Of a DNA stretch of 35,776 nucleotides, positions 7,978 to 16,400 are shown one piece after another. The translations under genes were made by a program, and so were the position numbers. How positions within the stretch are numbered: the stretch's first letter is position 1; every line of letters starts with the position of its first letter. Below the pieces are notes generated by a model. That model saw only the letters and a program-made list of their open reading frames with translations, ran no database searches and was not told the DNA's origin. Source of the DNA: an uncultured Collinsella sp. (GTDB lineage: Bacteria > Actinomycetota > Coriobacteriia > Coriobacteriales > Coriobacteriaceae); contig URLR01000014.1 in NCBI GenBank assembly GCA_900548815.1, positions 1-35,776 of the forward strand, read 5' to 3'.

Positions 7978-8067
7978 GGACAAGAAGAACGCATGGCAAT
8001 CAGCGTTGGCGGAAAGCCTACTTCCCTTACCAAGAGGATTACTGATTGCCATGCGTTGATGTCCTTA
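7975..8067. repeat. Bipartite 8+16-bp inverted repeat (24 paired bases) over the flavoprotein stop codon
   Basis: TAAGGACA (7975-7982) pairs with TGTCCTTA (8060-8067), and AACGCATGGCAATCAG (7988-8003) pairs perfectly with 8042-8057, giving 24 paired bases around a 38-nt loop. It starts exactly at the TAA of the flavoprotein gene and lies between convergent genes, so a bidirectional terminator is the simplest reading. Its length and lack of a T-run also allow a miniature element. Confidence 0.7.
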
Positions 8068-8084
8068 TGGACAATCTCCGCGTG

Positions 8085-8552
8085 CTAGGAGACTTTCTCG
8101 CTCAGGAACTCCCTGAATGCGGGGATGTCAAAGCCAACGAGACCACGCCCACGTTCCCCGATGACGCCGTCCTCGAGAAGGCGGCGTTTGTATTGGCTTG
8201 CGTAGTTGCTGGCGACGCCCATGCGTTTGGCTATCTCCGAGACCCTGCTGGGGCCAGAATCGGGCAGCATCGCGAGTAAAAACTCAATGTCTTTATCGGA
8301 AAGCTCTCGATAGGTCGTTTCGAGAGAAGCCCGATGCCATGCTTCTCGAGTTGCCTGAAGATGCCATTCATGCACGTGCGCCAGTTGCCCTGGGCTTCTT
8401 GAACATATGTCCAATCGATGCCCACTGGACCAATTTGAACGCCGTTCATGCGCGCGTGAGACTGTGAAAGGTAGCTATCTGCCGCTTCTTTGGTTCGCTC
8501 GATAATATCTTCGAGCATGCCTGGCATGGCGGAGCCATTTGCTGTACTCCAT
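8085..8552 (-). pseudogene. Decayed AAA-family ATPase with C-terminal winged helix
   Basis: Two blocks in different frames belong to one ancestral gene. Block one (about 8320-8520) reads LEDIIERTKEAADSYL...GIDWTYVQEAQGNWRTCMN...QLEKHGIGLL, the middle of an archaeal-type ATPase. Block two (about 8085-8318) reads YRELSDKDIEFLLAMLP...VSEIAKRMGVASNYASQYKR...RGLVGFDIPAFREFL, its C-terminal winged helix. The join near 8318-8328 removes the region between and shifts frame. The P-loop half is also missing, although a start codon with good ribosome-binding site (ATG 8552, AAAGGAG) and a few codons (MEYSK) remain. Intact family members are roughly 350-400 aa. Non-functional. Confidence 0.75.
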
Positions 8553-8559
8553 GGTGGCT

Positions 8560-8616
8560 CCTTTGCAAGTTTTGCTAATTTTTGCAACTTTTGCTAACTT
8601 TTGCGAGTTTTGCTAA
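8560..8616 (-). repeat. Three tandem 19-bp direct repeats before the ATPase pseudogene
   Basis: On the minus strand three consecutive 19-nt units follow the pattern TTAGCAAAA(C/G)TYGCAAARR (8598-8616, 8579-8597, 8560-8578) and run into the ribosome-binding site. Spacing of 19 nt puts the units on nearly the same helical face every two turns, as in operators or iterons. Since the dead gene encoded a winged-helix ATPase, autoregulatory sites are plausible. Confidence 0.75.
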
Positions 8617-8679
8617 CGGCTTAGGACGGTGCGGGAAGCCCCCGTATCGTCGACATTTCCGAGGATGACCTCTGCAACG

Positions 8680-8722
8680 AGCGGGGTCCGGGGCGCGATA
8701 TTGCTGCGCTCCGGGCCCCGCT
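8680..8722 (-). terminator. GC-rich hairpin after the topoisomerase operon
   Basis: AGCGGGGTCCGGGGCGC pairs with GCGCTCCGGGCCCCGCT with one bulge, around a short AT-rich loop, 34 nt beyond the stop of the parC-like gene. No T-run on the minus strand, so termination efficiency is uncertain. Confidence 0.5.
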
Positions 8723-8755
8723 GCTTTGTAAAACTATGCCGGTTCTGCCGTCGTC

Positions 8756-10996
8756 CTAATCAAACAAACTCGGCATGTCGTTTTCCTTCATGAGGGCACC
8801 GGCTGAGGGGAGGCTCTGCGCGGTGAACTTCTCGGCCGAGACGCCGGCGCCAAGGATCTCCTCGGTCGTGCCGACGGTGGTGACCGAGCGGCCCTTCTTG
8901 GCGGTAAAGGCCTGGACGCCCTGCGTGTTGGTGGTCGTCTTGGTCTTGAGCAGCGACGTGTTGAAGTTCATCAGGCGGTAGTCGCTCGAGACCAGCGCGA
9001 TGTCGCGGTCCTCCTTGAGCACCTGGGCATGCAGCAGCTTGCTGCCACCGTAGATGGCGTTCTTAAGGCGTTTGCGGTTGGTCTTGGTGACGTATCCAGA
9101 AAGCGCGACGCGCACCACGCGGCCGTTCTCAAAGACAAACAGCACGTCGGCCTTGTAGTCCTCGGGGTCGATGACCCAGATGACACTCTCGTCGGGTTCC
9201 ATCTCAAGGTCAGTCGGCAGGTATGAGCCCAGCTGTGCCGACTTGGTGTCCTCAAACGCCGCAACCTTGCACTTGTACACCTGGCTCTTGTTGGTAAAGA
9301 CCAGCAGCTCGTGGGTGTTGGAGGACGGGAGCTCGATAAAGGGTTTGTCGCCGTCCTTGTACTTGAGCGTGGTCGCCTTCTTGAGTACGCGGTCCGTCAT
9401 CTTCTTAAGGTAGCCATCGCGCGAAAGCATGATGGTAACCGGATATTCCTCGACCTCGGGCTCCAAGCTTACCTCGATAACCTCATGGGGCTCGATCCTG
9501 CCCGTGCGGCGCGGCATCACATACTTCTTGTTGACCGCGGCCAGCTCGTCGCTGATGACCTTCTTGATGTTCTCCTCGCTGGAGAGGATTTCCTCAAGCT
9601 CGGCAATCTCGCCCTCAAGCTTGGCGATGTCCTTGGTGCGGTTGAGGATGTACTCCTCGTTGATGTTGCGGAGCTTAAGTTCGGCAACAAACTCGGCCTG
9701 GGTCTCGTCGATGTCGAAACCCTTCATAAGGTTGGGCACGACCTCGGCTTCGAGCTTGGTGCCGCGGATGATGGCGATGGCCTTGTCGATGTCGAGCAAG
9801 ATTGCCTCAAGGCCGTGCAGCAGGTGCAGGCGCTCGGACTTTTTGCCCAGGTCAAAGTTAATGCGGCGACGTGTGGACTCAATACGCCACTTGACCCACT
9901 CGTGCAGGATCTGGCGCACGCCCATAACGCGAGGGTAACCATCGACCAGCACGTTGAAGTTGCACGAGAACGAATCCTGCAGCGTGGTCGAGCGATAGAG
10001 CTTGGCCATGAGCTTGTCGGGGTCGACGCCGCGCTTAAGGTCGATAGCGATGCGCAAGCCCGAGAGGTCGGTTTCGTCGCGGATGTCTGCGATCTCCTTG
10101 ACCTTGCCCTCCTTGGAGAGCTTGACGATGCGTTCGATGATGACATCGGTCTTGGTGGTGTAGGGGATCTCGTAGACCTCGATGATGCGCTCTTCGGGAA
10201 TCCAGCGCCAGCGGGAGCGGATCTGGAAGCTGCCAAGGCCGGTCTCGATAATCTTTTCCATCTCCTCGCGGCGGTAGATAATTTCGCCGCCGGTCGAGAA
10301 GTCGGGCATGGGCATGTATTCGAGCAGGTCGCAGTCGGGGTCCTGCAGGTAGTGCATTGTGGCAGTGCAGACCTCGTTGAGGTTGAAGCCGCAGATGTCG
10401 GACGCCATGGCGACACCGATGCCCTTGTTGGCTGAGACGAGGATATTGGGGAACGTGGTGGGCAGCAGGCGTGGCTCCTTCATGGCGCCGTCGTAGCTGT
10501 CGACGAAGTCGACCGGGTCCTTGTCGATGTCCTTGAAGATCTCGGCGCTGATGGGGGAGAGCTTGGCCTCGGTGTAACGCGAGGCGGCGTAGCTCAGGTC
10601 GCCCGAATAGTACTTGCCAAAGTTGCCCTTCGACTCCACGAAGGGCGCAAGCAGCGCTTCGTTGCCCGTCGCCAGGCGCACCATCGTCTCGTAGATCGCG
10701 GCATCGCCGTGCGGGTTGAGCTTCATGGTCTGGCCCACGATGTTGGCGCTCTTCTGGCGCTCGCCCTTGAGCAGACCCATCTTGTACATGGTGTAGAGCA
10801 GCTTGCGGTGCGACGGCTTAAAGCCGTCAATCTCGGGGAACGCACGCGAGACGTTGACGCTCATGGCATAGGGCATGTAGTTGACTTCGAGCGTCTGCGT
10901 GATCGGCTGGTCGGTGACCTCGGAGTGCAGGCCGATAACGTTCTCGGCGTTGACCTGCTTTTTCTTTGGCTGGTTCTTCGTCTTCTTCTTTGCCAC
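8756..10996 (-). CDS. Type IIA topoisomerase subunit A, atypical ParC-like
   Basis: DNA-cleaving subunit, 746 aa, of an ATP-dependent type IIA topoisomerase. After a lysine-rich start the winged-helix domain contains PHGDAAIYE (95-103) and catalytic Tyr141 in AASRYTEAKL; a tower and a coiled-coil (about 400-500) follow, then a degenerate beta-pinwheel C-terminal domain. No GyrA-box (QRRGGKG-like) was found, which favours a decatenating topoisomerase IV-like enzyme over a gyrase. The position equivalent to GyrA Ser83 is Ala99 and that of Asp87 is Glu103. ATG 10996 lies 45 nt after its partner's stop; the two form an operon. The sequence differs from typical ParC in several conserved blocks, so this may be a distinct clade. 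Confidence 0.88.
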   Translation of the reverse strand: MAKKKTKNQPKKKQVNAENVIGLHSEVTDQPITQTLEVNYMPYAMSVNVSRAFPEIDGFKPSHRKLLYTMYKMGLLKGERQKSANIVGQTMKLNPHGDAAIYETMVRLATGNEALLAPFVESKGNFGKYYSGDLSYAASRYTEAKLSPISAEIFKDIDKDPVDFVDSYDGAMKEPRLLPTTFPNILVSANKGIGVAMASDICGFNLNEVCTATMHYLQDPDCDLLEYMPMPDFSTGGEIIYRREEMEKIIETGLGSFQIRSRWRWIPEERIIEVYEIPYTTKTDVIIERIVKLSKEGKVKEIADIRDETDLSGLRIAIDLKRGVDPDKLMAKLYRSTTLQDSFSCNFNVLVDGYPRVMGVRQILHEWVKWRIESTRRRINFDLGKKSERLHLLHGLEAILLDIDKAIAIIRGTKLEAEVVPNLMKGFDIDETQAEFVAELKLRNINEEYILNRTKDIAKLEGEIAELEEILSSEENIKKVISDELAAVNKKYVMPRRTGRIEPHEVIEVSLEPEVEEYPVTIMLSRDGYLKKMTDRVLKKATTLKYKDGDKPFIELPSSNTHELLVFTNKSQVYKCKVAAFEDTKSAQLGSYLPTDLEMEPDESVIWVIDPEDYKADVLFVFENGRVVRVALSGYVTKTNRKRLKNAIYGGSKLLHAQVLKEDRDIALVSSDYRLMNFNTSLLKTKTTTNTQGVQAFTAKKGRSVTTVGTTEEILGAGVSAEKFTAQSLPSAGALMKENDMPSLFD

Positions 10997-11041
10997 GATT
11001 TCCTCTTGAACTTCTTATGGGCCGTCGTTATCGATTTGCTG

Positions 11042-13039
11042 CTATTGCAGGTCCAGCTGGTCCAGATATTCCTTGCCGTGCTCGGAGATATGGCGCTTGC
11101 GGCCCGCTTCGTCGTTGCCCAGCAACAGGTTAAACATGGTCTCCATCTTGGTGACGTCCTCGGGCTCCACCTTGATCAGGCGACGCGTCTCGGGGTTCAT
11201 GGTGGTGAGCCACATCATGTCCGGGTCGTTCTCGCCAAGACCCTTGGAGCGGTTGATGGAGCACTTTTGGTCGCCAATCTCCTTGAGGATGCCGTTCTTC
11301 TCGAGCTCGGTGTAGGCAAAGTAGGTCTTCTCTTTGCAGTTGATCTCGTAGAGCGGCGACTCGGCGATATACACGTAACCCTCGTCGATAAGTGTGGGCA
11401 CCAGGCGGTAAAGCATGGTGAGCACGAGCGTGCGGATGTGGTAACCGTCGACGTCGGCGTCCGTACAGATGATGACCTTGTTCCAGTTGAGGTTGTCCAG
11501 GTCAAAGGCGCCAAGGTTTTTGATGCGCTTGTCCTTGATCTCCACGCCGCAGCCCAGCACGCGCATGAGGTCCATGATGATGTCGGACTTAAAGATGCGT
11601 GGATAGTCCTCCTTTAGGCAGTTGAGGATTTTGCCGCGGACGGGCATAACGCCCTGGAACTCGGCATCGCGCGAGGTACGAATGGCGCCTGCCGCCGAGT
11701 CGCCCTCTACGATGTAGATCTCGCGGCGGCTCTTGTCCTTGGAGCGGCAGTCGATGAACTTCTGCACGCGGTTGGCCATGTCGGTCTTCTGCTGCAGGTT
11801 GGTCTTGATGCTCTGACGCGTCTTCTCGGCGTTCTCGCGCGAGCGCTTGTTGATGAGCACCTGCTCCAAGATCTTGTTGGCGGCGTCTTTGTTCTCGATC
11901 AGGTAAGTCGAGAGGCGCTCCTTAAAGAAGGCCGTCATAGCCTGCTGGATAAAGCGGTTGTTGATGGCCTTCTTAGTCTGGTTTTCATAGGACGTCTGGG
12001 TGGAGAAGCAGTTGGTCACCAGCACCAGACAGTCCTGGACATCCTGCCACTTAATGCCGCTCTCGTTTTTGTTGTACTTGCCCTGTTGCTTAATGTAAGC
12101 ATCGACGGCACTGGTCAGAGCGCTGCGGGCGGCCTTCTCGGGCGAACCGCCGTTCTCGAGCCACGATGAGTTGTGGTAGTACTCCTGCATCATGAAGGTG
12201 CGCGAGAAGCACATGCACGCGGTAATCTTCACGTTGTAGTCGGGCAGGTCCTCGCGATCGCGACCGCGACGGTCGGCCTCGATAAAGAAGGGCTCGGTGA
12301 GGTAGTCGGTACCGACCTTCTCGAGCACGTAGTCCTCGATGCCCTTTGGATAGCAAAAATCCTCTTCGGAAAACTCGCCATCGTCGCCCTCGATACGCAG
12401 GCGGAAGGTCACGTTGGCGTTGACCACGGCCTGGCGGCGCATTGTCTCGCGATACCAATCGTGGGGGATGCTGATGGAGGTAAAGACCTCAAGATCGGGA
12501 CGCCACTTAATGGTGGTGCCGGTGCGATCCTCGTCGCTGGGCTCAATCTCGAGTGCCTTCTTTTTGGCACCGACGACCTTGCCCTTCTTAAAGTGCAGGG
12601 AGTACTTGTTGCCGTCGCGCCAAACCGTGACGTCCATGTACTCGGATGCGTACTGGGTCGCGCACGAGCCCAAGCCGTTGGTACCGAGCGAGAAGTCGTA
12701 GTCGCCGCCCTGGTTGTTGTTATACTTGCCGCCGGCGTAGAGCTCGCAAAAGACGAGCTCCCAGTTAAAGCGCTTCTCGGAAGGGTTCCAGTCGAGCGGG
12801 CAGCCACGGCCATTGTCCTCTACCTGGATAGAGCCATCGCGAAAGGCGGTAAGGGTGATGAGCTTGCCGTAGCCCTGGCGCGCCTCGTCAACGGCGTTGG
12901 ACAGGATCTCGAAGGCGGCATGCGCGCAGCCGTCGAGCCCGTCCGAGCCAAAGATGACGGCGGGGCGCAGGCGTACGCGCTCCTCGTCCTTGAGCTGGCG
13001 GATACTGTCGTTACCATAGTTTGCGGTGTTTTTTGCCAT
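11042..13039 (-). CDS. Type IIA topoisomerase subunit B, atypical ParE/GyrB-like
   Basis: ATPase and TOPRIM subunit, 665 aa, partner of the A subunit encoded next. The GHKL ATPase shows FEILSNAVDEA (Glu44, Asn48), DNGRG (75-79) and SLGTNGLGS (117-125), the last replacing the usual GGLHGVG. The TOPRIM domain has VEGDSAAG, PVRGKILNC and DADVDGYHIRTL, then YIAESPLYE; the canonical EGDSAGG has a Gly-to-Ala change. The C-terminal block SKGLGENDPDMMWLTTMNPE is typical of the family. ATG 13039 follows AAAGGAG at a long spacing and a GAGAGAGCGAG run. All catalytic acidic residues of TOPRIM are present, so the enzyme should be active. Confidence 0.88.
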   Translation of the reverse strand: MAKNTANYGNDSIRQLKDEERVRLRPAVIFGSDGLDGCAHAAFEILSNAVDEARQGYGKLITLTAFRDGSIQVEDNGRGCPLDWNPSEKRFNWELVFCELYAGGKYNNNQGGDYDFSLGTNGLGSCATQYASEYMDVTVWRDGNKYSLHFKKGKVVGAKKKALEIEPSDEDRTGTTIKWRPDLEVFTSISIPHDWYRETMRRQAVVNANVTFRLRIEGDDGEFSEEDFCYPKGIEDYVLEKVGTDYLTEPFFIEADRRGRDREDLPDYNVKITACMCFSRTFMMQEYYHNSSWLENGGSPEKAARSALTSAVDAYIKQQGKYNKNESGIKWQDVQDCLVLVTNCFSTQTSYENQTKKAINNRFIQQAMTAFFKERLSTYLIENKDAANKILEQVLINKRSRENAEKTRQSIKTNLQQKTDMANRVQKFIDCRSKDKSRREIYIVEGDSAAGAIRTSRDAEFQGVMPVRGKILNCLKEDYPRIFKSDIIMDLMRVLGCGVEIKDKRIKNLGAFDLDNLNWNKVIICTDADVDGYHIRTLVLTMLYRLVPTLIDEGYVYIAESPLYEINCKEKTYFAYTELEKNGILKEIGDQKCSINRSKGLGENDPDMMWLTTMNPETRRLIKVEPEDVTKMETMFNLLLGNDEAGRKRHISEHGKEYLDQLDLQ

Positions 13040-13430
13040 ACTCGCTCTCTCGGTGCTCCTTTGCTGCGTTTAAGTCATATAGATAGTCAAGGTAGCATAG
13101 CCCAGCCCACAGACGATTCCAACCAACACGAAATCCATCGAACAATCGTTCGGAGTTCGATGGAGATTCGTTTACTCGGACAAAACCGAGTCGGCTCTGT
13201 CCGAGTAAGTTTGAAGACGGCCGAATGTGTCTTGCTGCGTTTGCGGTTGGATACGCTGTCGAAGACATGTCGTGTGGATTGTTGGCGAAAAGACGCCGTG
13301 CCAAGCTCGAGGCAGAACTCAACTCCACTGACGATATCTAATGCGAAATGGGCTGGCTCTGGGTATCCAGAACCAGCCCATTTGATGTTCGATGAGCCGA
13401 GTCGGCGTCTCTCACAAAAGTAACTAGGAG
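13040..13430. other. Intergenic stretch with two hairpins and a possible promoter for the topoisomerase operon
   Basis: No credible gene. A minus-strand promoter can be drawn at 13094-13122 (TTGGAA, 17-nt spacer, TATGCT). Upstream lie two back-to-back inverted repeats: 13134-13164 (TCCATCGAAC / GTTCGATGGA, 11-nt spacer) and 13172-13208 (TTACTCGGACA / TGTCCGAGTAA, 15-nt loop). A 105-codon minus-strand frame at 13011-13328 crosses both hairpins and the promoter and looks fortuitous. Confidence 0.4.
13346..13383 (-). terminator. Terminator after the surface-protein gene
   Basis: AAATGGGCTGG-c-TCTGG pairs with CCAGA-a-CCAGCCCATTT: 16 bp with a single mismatch and a 4-nt loop, about 48 nt beyond the surface-protein stop codon. 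The A/T-flanked stem works in either direction. Confidence 0.7.
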
Positions 13431-16400
13431 CTAGCGAGGCTTATCCGAATTGACCTCCTTGGCGGTGTCTTTTTCGAGCGCCATGCGGCGGGCGCTGTAG
13501 GCGATAAGGCCGGCGCCTGCCGCGGCGAGTGCTGCAGCGGCTGCCGTAAGGGGAGCGTTGACATCGCCCGTGCCGGCGAGCGCGCCCGCTTTTCCGGAGC
13601 GCTTGTTATTGCCGTGGTCCTTGCCACTGCCGGAGCTGCTTCCGCCGGAGCCGCCGCCCTCGTCAGCACCGCCGCCGCTCGAGCCACCATCGCCGTCTGC
13701 TGTCATCGGGGCGTCGTGAAGTCCTGTCGTATCCGTGCTGTCGCATACGCCGACCTGAACTTCCGAGCGTTCGCATGCCGCGTCGGGCACATGAAGCTCG
13801 TGCAGTACGGCACCCAGCGCCGAGTTTGCGCCCGGTCGAATCTCTTCGAGTGTTACGGGGTCGAGCGCCACCAGATCACGCGCCTTCGCATACAGCGTTA
13901 CGCGTTTGCCCACTTCGTCGCTCCAACTCTCGGGGATGGCGAAGCTCATGCGGAACTGTGCCGTGCAGCCTGGTGCCAGCACGGCGTTTCCATTGTCGGC
14001 AACCAGTGGGTGCGTCGCAAAACGTGCGCCCAGCGTCTCGAGCGCGTACTTCACGTGTGCCATGTCGTTGGCCGAAGCATCCTCGGCGAGCTCCGGATCG
14101 TAGATCGATGCCATTCGTGCATTCGCTCCGAACCCGATGGATGCACTGGAGAACGGCTGGCTGGAGTCCTCTCGGTACAGATCGATCGTGCCAGCGGTCA
14201 GCAAGGTGTTGCCGTCGTTTCGCACCGTGACCATGAAGGATTCGCCTGCTGCTCCGGGCACCACCGCGCCCGAGGTAGCGACCGCGCCCGTCGGAGTGGC
14301 ACACGCCACCAAGGGCACTTCGATGCCGTGCAGCTCTGCCTCGCTCTTCTCTGCGTTCACAATGTGCGTGGCGAGCGCAGAGAGCATGCCTCCCGACGTC
14401 AAAAAAGTCGTTATCTGATCGACGGGATGGTCCAGCTCGCACATCACGAACGGCTCCGTGAACAGATCGCCTGCCAAGGTGCTGGCGAAGATGCGGAAGT
14501 GCTTGCCCATCACTGCTACCGGGTTGCCTTCTTCGTCGTAGGTTTGTCCCACCTTGCCATCGGTGTTCTCTACATAGAGCACGCACCTGCCGTTGTTGCT
14601 TACGCTGAACGATGCCGGGCCGCAGCCTGCGGCACCCACGGGCTGCGTTGCAAATACCGGTGCGCCTCGCGTCCAAGTAATATGCTGCAGTTGCTCGTTG
14701 ACGGTAGCCAAAAAGCCCGTGTGCTGCGGCCACGGCACCGCGTGGGGTACTGTGGCATCTGGCGACATAACGCCCCAGCCCGCAATGGACTGGCCGATCA
14801 CGGCGTACGATGCACAGCCACAACCGCCTGCGGTCTCGTATGCAACGGGCACCACCATTTTGCCGTTGATATTCTCGGGCGCGCCGAGCTCGATGCTCGA
14901 CGGTGCCTGCGGAAAGCGGAGAACTTGGCGGAACGTCAGGCTGTCGCCCGAAACGTCCGACCACAGGGTAAAGCACTCCAGCGCAACCTCGGCCTCGCTG
15001 CCGAGCGCCTTTTCTGTGGTGGTTCCGCGGCGGTGGAGGTAGGCGCCCGACAGGTGCCCGTTGACAAGTGTCTTGCCCACCGTGATGCGTGGGCACTGCA
15101 GGCAATGGTAGCCATCCTCCTGAAGGCGGCCGCGCGAGATGCTGCGCCACGACGTGTGCGATATCACGCGAACTCCGTCGTTGCTTATACGCAGGCGCAC
15201 AACGGACAGTATGCCGGCTGTGCTTGCCATATCGAAAAGGGTGTCGTCGCCGGCGGGGCGCTCGCCCGAGACCAGCAGCACGTAGGCGTCCTGGTTTCCT
15301 CTTCCGTCCGTATATTCCACTACGTCGAAGTCGTAATCGTATATGCTGTCGCGCTCCACGTCGCCCTCGCCAAACCCAAGGGGAAAGTCCACAGGCGTGG
15401 GAGCGGACCACGTTCCGTTTGCCTTTGTGTGTACCACCAGGCGCGAGCGACCATTGTCGCCGTAGCGCACCGAGGCGATACGGAACAGGCATTCTACGCC
15501 GGCAATCATTGCCAGCTTCATGTGGGCTTCGCTGAGCACGCCAGCAAACAGCACGTTGTCGCTCGAGGGCTTGATACCGCCACGCTCGTCCTCCGACACG
15601 CCGGCAGAATCGGCGTTCGGGTCGGCAGCGGTGTTCGTTGCCTGACCGATGTAGGTGTACTCATACATCGGCGCGGCGTTTTCGTCGTTCTCCATCAGCA
15701 CGTGGACGAAATGCTCGATCTGTCCCGTGTCGTCGCTTTCTGCATCCGCCTCGAGCTCAATGCGCGTGACCGCTTGATCCCAATCGCGCACGACAGGCGC
15801 GGCGTTTACGGCAGTGGCCTTAACCTCGGCGCGTGCGAGCAGTTCGGCGTTGGTGACGATGGTGGCCGATGCGATAAATTGCGGCACGCCGCCCGCCTCA
15901 ATGTTGCCGGTCGAGCCGAAGCAGGCATCCAGCGTATAAGGCGTATCTCCACCCAATGCGAGCTCAGAGCGCTGGAGCACATACTGGTCGCCATTGTTCA
16001 CCGACATATTCCACGAATCGATGAGCGTGGGCCACGACCCCGACCAAGCCTTGGTGGTCCACTTGAACATTACGAATTGGAGTATCACATCGACATCGAC
16101 GTCTGCACCTACGCGCAGTCGCGGAAGCTGGTGTCCATCTGCCTTCTCGTACCCAATGAACAGCGTGAGGGATGCGGCGCCGCGCACGGCAGACGAAGCG
16201 ACGCCTGCAACGCCGGCGCCAAAGGTGACGGCAAGCCCGATCTGGATGGTGAACGAGCCCGACGTGTTTGAATAGTCGAGCGAAATGTTTTTAAAAAACG
16301 CCGCGCCGCTGCCGTGCGTGTGGGCACCCACGGCGAGCGCCAGTTTTGCCAGCACCCAGGGGTTGACGTTTAGGAAAAATGGCACCGGTCCTAGGGTAAA

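Noticed and set aside
8560..8616. Possible CRISPR array (regular repeats)
   Set aside because: The three 19-nt units are directly adjacent with no spacers and no cas gene is present.
9311..10435. 374-codon plus-strand open frame rich in Leu, Val, Asp and Gly
   Set aside because: Mirror of the topoisomerase A-subunit codons; no start signal or family resemblance.
13011..13328. 105-codon minus-strand open frame upstream of the topoisomerase B gene
   Set aside because: It runs through two perfect hairpins and the probable promoter, overlaps the B-subunit start, and has no ribosome-binding site or family pattern.
13614..16271. 885-codon plus-strand open frame
   Set aside because: Antisense shadow of the surface-protein gene; His/Arg/Cys-rich composition and no motif. 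The minus frame has signal peptide, anchor and terminator.
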